Shown: positions 59,641 to 64,000 of the stretch, piece by piece
Layout: the number at the start of each line of letters is the position of its first letter
How positions within the stretch are numbered: position 1 is the first letter of the stretch
Assembly: GCA_001723645.1 (NCBI GenBank)
Contig: MDLC01000006.1
Location: 1 to 64,000 of the forward strand
Source of the DNA: Candidatus Endobugula sertula
GTDB taxonomy: Bacteria; Pseudomonadota; Gammaproteobacteria; Pseudomonadales; Cellvibrionaceae
Direction of reading: 5' to 3'
Length of the DNA: 64,000 nt
The notes under the pieces: model-generated
Told to the model about the DNA's origin: nothing
Databases searched by the model: none
The model's input: the letters and a program-made list of their open reading frames with translations, nothing else
Translations under genes and position numbers: made by a program

Positions 59641-59847
59641 TAATAATTACCTACCCAAAACTTACGTATTTGAGATTGTCGTGCTTTTCGTTAAAATGAC
59701 AGATCAGATACGTAGTCATATTCTTTAATAACCATTATCTTTGAAACAAACTATGTCACTCTACTTGCAGCATACTCTCTACATAACCCCCCAAGGGTCC
59801 TATCAATAATTACGGTCATCAGAGTGTTGGTTTGTACCAGTTTATGG

Positions 59848-60870
59848 CTACAAACCCACTAAGGTATTAATAATCGCACAAGTTTTCCGATATCGGGAAT
59901 GAGTGGCAAGAGTTTCAAACGCCCATTTTTTGGTTGCGCTCATAGAAGCAAGACAAGTATTACGTCTTAATAACCCTGGTGTCGATGACAGCATATCCAG
60001 TACCTCAATAACACCACTGCGTTGATTACAGACAAGTATTATATCGCAGCCCGCTATTAATGCTGCCTGGGCGCGTTGACTATAGCTACCTGCACTGCCT
60101 GCCGCCTTCATCGTTAAATCGTCACTGAAAATAATACCGTTAAACTGTAATTCCTGACGCAATATGGTTTGTAACCAATGAGTGGAAAAGCCCACTGGTT
60201 GACGATCAACCTTTGAAAAAACAATATGTGCAGGCATTACAGCATTGAGTGAAGGTAATAGTTGCCGAAACGGAATCAAATCATGCTGGAAAATATCTTG
60301 ATAACTTCTGTGATCATGAGGAAGCTCAAAATGACTGTCTTCTTTCACACTACCATGACCAGGAAAATGCTTACCTGTTGCTGCCATACCCGCTTCCGAC
60401 ATTCCCCGAATAAAAGCCCCAGCTAGTTCCACCACTTCTTCAGGTTTATTTGAAAAAGAACGATCAGCAATGACAGAACATTGGTTATCATCCACATCTA
60501 ACACTGGAGCAAAACTAAAATCAATCCCAATTGCTAATAATTCGACTGCCATTAACCAACCACAATCCTGTACCAAAGCCAACGTGGCATCAGCACGTTT
60601 TCGATATAAAGGCAAAAATTTTTGCATGGCTGGCAAGCGGGTAAACCCTTTTTTAAAACGCTGAACCCTTCCCCCTTCCTGATCTACAGCCACCAGGATA
60701 CCAGGACGTAACTGACGAATCTCAGTCGTTAATGCCGTCATCTGCTCAATAGAAACATAGTTACGAGAAAAATAAATCACCCCCCCCACACAAGGATGTT
60801 GAATTAAGGCACGATCCTCATCCGTCAACGCAGTTCCCTCAATATCCATCATCACTGGCCCAATTGTCAT
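59848..60870 (-). CDS. nagZ: Beta-N-acetylhexosaminidase NagZ
   Basis: NagZ is a cytoplasmic GH3 enzyme of cell-wall recycling: it releases GlcNAc from GlcNAc-anhydroMurNAc-peptides. The 340 residues include 'GGVIYFSRNY', 'VAVDQEGGRVQRFKKGFTRL', 'ATGKHFPGHGSVKEDSHFEL' with the catalytic His loop of bacterial NagZ, and 'GIIFSDDLTMKAAGSAG' with the nucleophile Asp. It sits before lexA, as in Pseudomonas, but the fatty-acid-sensing regulator psrA that separates nagZ and lexA there is not present. Confidence 0.95.
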   Translation of the reverse strand: MTIGPVMMDIEGTALTDEDRALIQHPCVGGVIYFSRNYVSIEQMTALTTEIRQLRPGILVAVDQEGGRVQRFKKGFTRLPAMQKFLPLYRKRADATLALVQDCGWLMAVELLAIGIDFSFAPVLDVDDNQCSVIADRSFSNKPEEVVELAGAFIRGMSEAGMAATGKHFPGHGSVKEDSHFELPHDHRSYQDIFQHDLIPFRQLLPSLNAVMPAHIVFSKVDRQPVGFSTHWLQTILRQELQFNGIIFSDDLTMKAAGSAGSYSQRAQAALIAGCDIILVCNQRSGVIEVLDMLSSTPGLLRRNTCLASMSATKKWAFETLATHSRYRKTCAIINTLVGL

Positions 60871-61018
60871 TTGTGCTACCTTTTACTCTTCGTATTTTGG
60901 AGAAGAGGTAACATACGTTTAGTCCAAAAACCTGTCAAGAATGCTTAGCCCTGTAAGATAAGCATCTGATGTTAAAAGTCTCATTTTTAAAAAAACAATT
61001 GCATCCTAAAAACAAATA

Positions 61019-61034
61019 CTGTATAAAATTACAG
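61019..61034 (+). promoter_or_regulatory. LexA-binding site (SOS box) upstream of lexA-sulA
   Basis: CTGTATAAAATTACAG fits the gammaproteobacterial SOS consensus CTGT-N8-ACAG. It lies 33 bp before the lexA start codon, within promoter distance, so the repressor should control its own gene and sulA. Confidence 0.9.
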
Positions 61035-61066
61035 TAACAAATCATTCATCTATCGGGAGATCGCTG

Positions 61067-61675
61067 ATGATCAAGCTAACTTCACGTCAGGAACAGGTTC
61101 TGGCACTCGTGAAACGTAATATTGAAGAGACTGGTTATCCCCCTACCCGGGCAGAAATTGCAACAGAACTAGGCTTTAAGTCAGCCAATGCCGCTGAAGA
61201 GCATTTACGCGCTTTGGCCCGTAAAGGGGCTATTGAAATGGTCCCTGGTGCCTCTAGAGGTATCCGATTACCAGAGCAAGAAAGCAACCCAGGAATCCCC
61301 ATTGTCGGTCGTGTTGCTGCTGGTAGCCCTATTCTCGCCCAGGAACATATCGAAGATTATTGTGAAATTTCTGCTGAGTTTTTCCAACCTACTGCAGATT
61401 ATCTGCTGGAAGTTCACGGTGAAAGTATGATCGATGTGGGTATTTTCGATGGGGATTTACTGGCGGTCCATAAAACTCAAGAGGTTCGTAATAGTGACAT
61501 TATCGTAGCACGTATTGGCGATGAAGTAACAGTAAAACGCTTTCAAAGAGAGGGTAACAGCCACCGGGTGGAACTAGTCGCAGAAAACCCGAACTTTAAT
61601 CCCATCGTTGTGGATTTAAGAGATCAAGAGTTCTGCATTGAGGGGGTCAGTGTGGGCATTATCCGCCGTAACTAA
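61067..61675 (+). CDS. lexA: SOS-response repressor LexA
   Basis: LexA represses DNA-damage genes and cuts itself when RecA is activated. The 202-residue protein has a winged-helix DNA-binding domain ('[20 protein letters not shown]', '[20 protein letters not shown]'), the cleavage site Ala85-Gly86 in '[11 protein letters not shown]', catalytic Ser120 in 'HGESMIDVG' and Lys157 in 'DEVTVKRFQ'. These align one for one with E. coli LexA. GGGAG precedes the ATG, and an SOS box lies upstream. Confidence 0.98.
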   Translation: MIKLTSRQEQVLALVKRNIEETGYPPTRAEIATELGFKSANAAEEHLRALARKGAIEMVPGASRGIRLPEQESNPGIPIVGRVAAGSPILAQEHIEDYCEISAEFFQPTADYLLEVHGESMIDVGIFDGDLLAVHKTQEVRNSDIIVARIGDEVTVKRFQREGNSHRVELVAENPNFNPIVVDLRDQEFCIEGVSVGIIRRN

Positions 61676-61709
61676 TCAAGCAAATTAAGCAGCAAAAGAG
61701 GCCATTATA

Positions 61710-62141
61710 ATGAAACAATCTCTATCAAGATGTAACCATCTAGCAACAATAAATCGTCCCACAACGAAAAAAAAGTCCGCAAAGCGCTGTATTGTAGAAG
61801 TTATTGTTCCTCATACTATCGATAGTACTCTCATTGTATTACCAATGATTTCCTCCCTAACCCAACAAACGTCAGAACGGTGGATTACCTGGGTTACCCA
61901 CAGAACTCCCAATAAGCAATATCTACTAAACAATGGTGCAAAACTGGATAAATTGCGTATAGTACACGTCACAAAATACAGCGACGTACGGTGGATAACC
62001 TGCCAAGCTCTGGTTCAGAATAATAGTCATACTGTAGTTGCAGAACAAGACGATTGGAGTGATGGAGATATTAACCTTTTAGAAAGTGCTGGTATCAAAG
62101 GTAACACCCAGGGCATTGCTATCACTACGTCCGAAGGTTAG
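61710..62141 (+). CDS. sulA: SOS cell-division inhibitor SulA
   Basis: SulA blocks FtsZ polymerisation during the SOS response. The 143-residue product shows the family's RecA-like core: 'LIVLPMISSLTQQTSERWIT', 'WVTHRTPNKQYLLNNGAKLD' and 'TVVAEQDDWSDGDINLLESA'. It is of the Pseudomonas type, as it follows lexA by 34 bp in one operon, which puts it under the SOS box before lexA. The N-terminal 35 residues are basic and unstructured. Confidence 0.85.
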   Translation: MKQSLSRCNHLATINRPTTKKKSAKRCIVEVIVPHTIDSTLIVLPMISSLTQQTSERWITWVTHRTPNKQYLLNNGAKLDKLRIVHVTKYSDVRWITCQALVQNNSHTVVAEQDDWSDGDINLLESAGIKGNTQGIAITTSEG

Positions 62142-62407
62142 AAAAGAAAAATAGCCACACTTGATTAAGTGTACTGTAGTCCTAAAATTAGGCAATATTG
62201 GTGTGCAAACGGCCCTAACACCCCATTAAATTTTCACGCTGTCTTCGAATGAATTGATAACACTCATCCACTCTTCATCGAGCTTTGGTTAAAGGCAAAG
62301 GATTGCCAGTAAATACGCGATCTATATTTTCTTCAGATACATATATTAACTAAACAGGTGATGTTGAAGTTAGCCATGGGCAAGAAAAATCTATGATTTT
62401 TTAACGC

Positions 62408-64000
62408 CTACTGTTTTTTCTTTGTCGCTTTTTTCTTCACTGGTGCTGTAGCAACGACCCATTGACCACCTTCATAAAACGCCTTCCAACCCGTTGCCTT
62501 TCCTTCTACTTCTGATTGTACATACTGTTCTTTGGTTTTTCGACTATAGCGAATCACAGTAGGAATTCCAGTATCATCTTCGACGGGAGCCGAAAATAAA
62601 AAATCGTATTTTTTATCAATTTCACCTTTATGCGGCAAGATTTCCGATACCAATGGCGCACGAGTCTCACGATTTTTTGGAAATTGGCTAGCGGCTAGAA
62701 ATAAACCACTGGCGCCGTCGCGAAGCACATAAGTATCATCGACCTTAAGACAGTTTAACTCCGGCATGGGTACGGGATTCATCTTTGGCGGGGCTGCTTC
62801 ACCGCTACGCAATAATTTACGGGTGTTTTTACAACCTTCAGCAGTACATCCAAAATATTTACCAAACCGCCCAGTTTTTAATTGCATTTCACTGCCACAC
62901 TTATCACAATCAAGTACAGGACCTTCATAGCCTTTAATTTTAAAACTCCCTTCTTCAATTTCATAGCCAGAGCAATCAGGGTTATTACCACAAATATGCA
63001 ACTTGCGTTTTTCATCCAGCAAATAACTATCCATTGCGGTATGACAAATGGAGCAACGACGTTTGTTTCTCAGTAATAAAACCTCAGCTTCTTCAGAGTC
63101 TGTATCATCACTATCAATATTGACGGCTTCATCACCAGATACAAGGTTCATGGTTGTTTTACAACGTTCCTTAGGCGGCAGAGCATAACCGGAACATCCT
63201 AAAAACACCCCTGTACTAGCAGTGCGAATTTGCATAGGTCGGTTGCAAGTGGTACAGGGAATATCTGTTTCAGTAGGCGTATTATTCCTCATGCCTGATT
63301 CTGCTGATTGAGCTTGTGTCAGCTTTTTAATAAAATCATCATAAAATCTATTAAGAAGATTACGCCAATTTTCCTTGCCTTCTGCCACATCATCTAATGA
63401 TTCTTCCATTTTGGCCGTAAAGTCATAACTGAGTAAGTCAGTAAAATTTTCAATTAAACGGTCGGTGACAATATCACCCATTTTATCGGCGTAAAAACGA
63501 CGTTTTTCTACATGAGCATAACCACGGTCTTGAATAGTAGAAATAATTGAAGCGTAGGTTGATGGTCGACCTATACCTTGCTTTTCTAATTCTTTAACCA
63601 GACTGGCTTCGGTATAGCGCGCTTTAGGTTTAGTAAAATCTTGTTTAGGCTCCAGTTGTTTCAGTTCTAGAATATCCCCTACTTTTACATCTGGCAGTAC
63701 CACATCTTCATCTTTTTTGCCTACTGGGGGTTGTACCTTCATAAAGCCATCAAAGCGAATCACCCGACCACGGGTACGCAATTCAAAATCATCGGCGGTA
63801 ATCACAATCGAAGTGCTGGTAAATTCCGCATTGCTCATTTGACAAGCAACAAACTGTTGCCAGATAAGAGCATATAAACGCTCAGCATTGCGCTCCATTC
63901 CTGACAATTGCGTCGGCAAAACACTCACACTGGATGGACGAATTGCTTCGTGAGCTTCCTGAGCCCCTTCTTTACTAGAATAGTGATTAGGATTATGTGG
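62408..64000 (-). CDS. topA: DNA topoisomerase I, C-terminal part (gene continues beyond the window)
   Basis: TopA relaxes negative supercoils. The frame is open to the window edge; only the last 530 or so residues are visible. '[13 protein letters not shown]' near the edge is a core block of type IA topoisomerases. '[20 protein letters not shown]' and '[20 protein letters not shown]' are the strand-passage region. Three Zn-ribbon domains follow (CTTC...[14 protein letters not shown]...[20 protein letters not shown]...CTAEGCKNT), and a Lys-rich end. The N-terminal Toprim domain and active-site Tyr lie outside. The apparent GTG start at 63928 is internal. Confidence 0.97.
   Translation of the reverse strand, partial: PHNPNHYSSKEGAQEAHEAIRPSSVSVLPTQLSGMERNAERLYALIWQQFVACQMSNAEFTSTSIVITADDFELRTRGRVIRFDGFMKVQPPVGKKDEDVVLPDVKVGDILELKQLEPKQDFTKPKARYTEASLVKELEKQGIGRPSTYASIISTIQDRGYAHVEKRRFYADKMGDIVTDRLIENFTDLLSYDFTAKMEESLDDVAEGKENWRNLLNRFYDDFIKKLTQAQSAESGMRNNTPTETDIPCTTCNRPMQIRTASTGVFLGCSGYALPPKERCKTTMNLVSGDEAVNIDSDDTDSEEAEVLLLRNKRRCSICHTAMDSYLLDEKRKLHICGNNPDCSGYEIEEGSFKIKGYEGPVLDCDKCGSEMQLKTGRFGKYFGCTAEGCKNTRKLLRSGEAAPPKMNPVPMPELNCLKVDDTYVLRDGASGLFLAASQFPKNRETRAPLVSEILPHKGEIDKKYDFLFSAPVEDDTGIPTVIRYSRKTKEQYVQSEVEGKATGWKAFYEGGQWVVATAPVKKKATKKKQ

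Overview
The window comes from a gammaproteobacterium close to Pseudomonas and the Cellvibrio-type marine lineages. The backbone follows an order I know from Pseudomonas aeruginosa: a DUF2062 gene, lolC-lolD-lolE, a PilZ gene, the nqrABCDEF operon with apbE and nqrM, a long-type GAPDH gene, mfd, a CsiV-family gene, a methylthioinosine/methylthioadenosine phosphorylase, nagZ, lexA-sulA and topA. Two accessory blocks interrupt this order, and the left end carries a GHMP-kinase-like fragment, a UDG-family gene, nadA, a frameshifted yaiI-type gene and an ornithine-lipid gene pair (olsB-olsA).

Accessory block 1 (about 20.0-48.0 kb) is the main find. It is a complete insecticidal-type Tc (ABC) toxin locus, all on the minus strand, transcribed from 46.5 kb down to 20.1 kb: chitinase 1, TcA N-terminal half, TcA C-terminal half, chitinase 2, TcB, then three TcC genes. 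This is the gene order of the Yersinia entomophaga YenTc locus (chi1-yenA1-yenA2-chi2-yenB-yenC1-yenC2), with three differences. Chitinase 2 has two complete GH18 domains behind a chitin-binding module. There is a third TcC gene. The three TcC proteins carry three unrelated C-terminal cargos: a deaminase-like one, one with a long hydrophobic stretch, and a highly charged one built from tandem repeats of about 60 residues. The second and third TcC genes share a nearly identical middle of about 1.7 kb while both ends of the chassis have diverged, which looks like gene conversion or very recent duplication with cargo exchange. The block sits between nqrM and mfd. It ends next to a broken Tn3-family transposase, and a 17-bp direct repeat lies just outside its two edges.

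Accessory block 2 (about 54.6-59.6 kb) lies between the phosphorylase and nagZ. It holds an antitoxin-like RHH gene without a visible toxin, a serine-recombinase remnant, an IS3-family element with an IS4-family fragment spliced into it, and an intact three-gene set: a cysteine-desulfurase-like PLP enzyme, a HemN-like radical SAM protein and a single-domain rhodanese. The set looks like a sulfur-handling radical SAM pathway of unknown product.

Several genes are damaged by single frameshifts (the yaiI-like gene and the phosphorylase) and several transposase remnants are scattered through the window (IS630, Tn3, IS3, IS4). This fits either a genome in an early phase of decay, as in a host-associated bacterium, or assembly errors in the two frameshifted genes. 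No rRNA, tRNA or CRISPR array was recognised.
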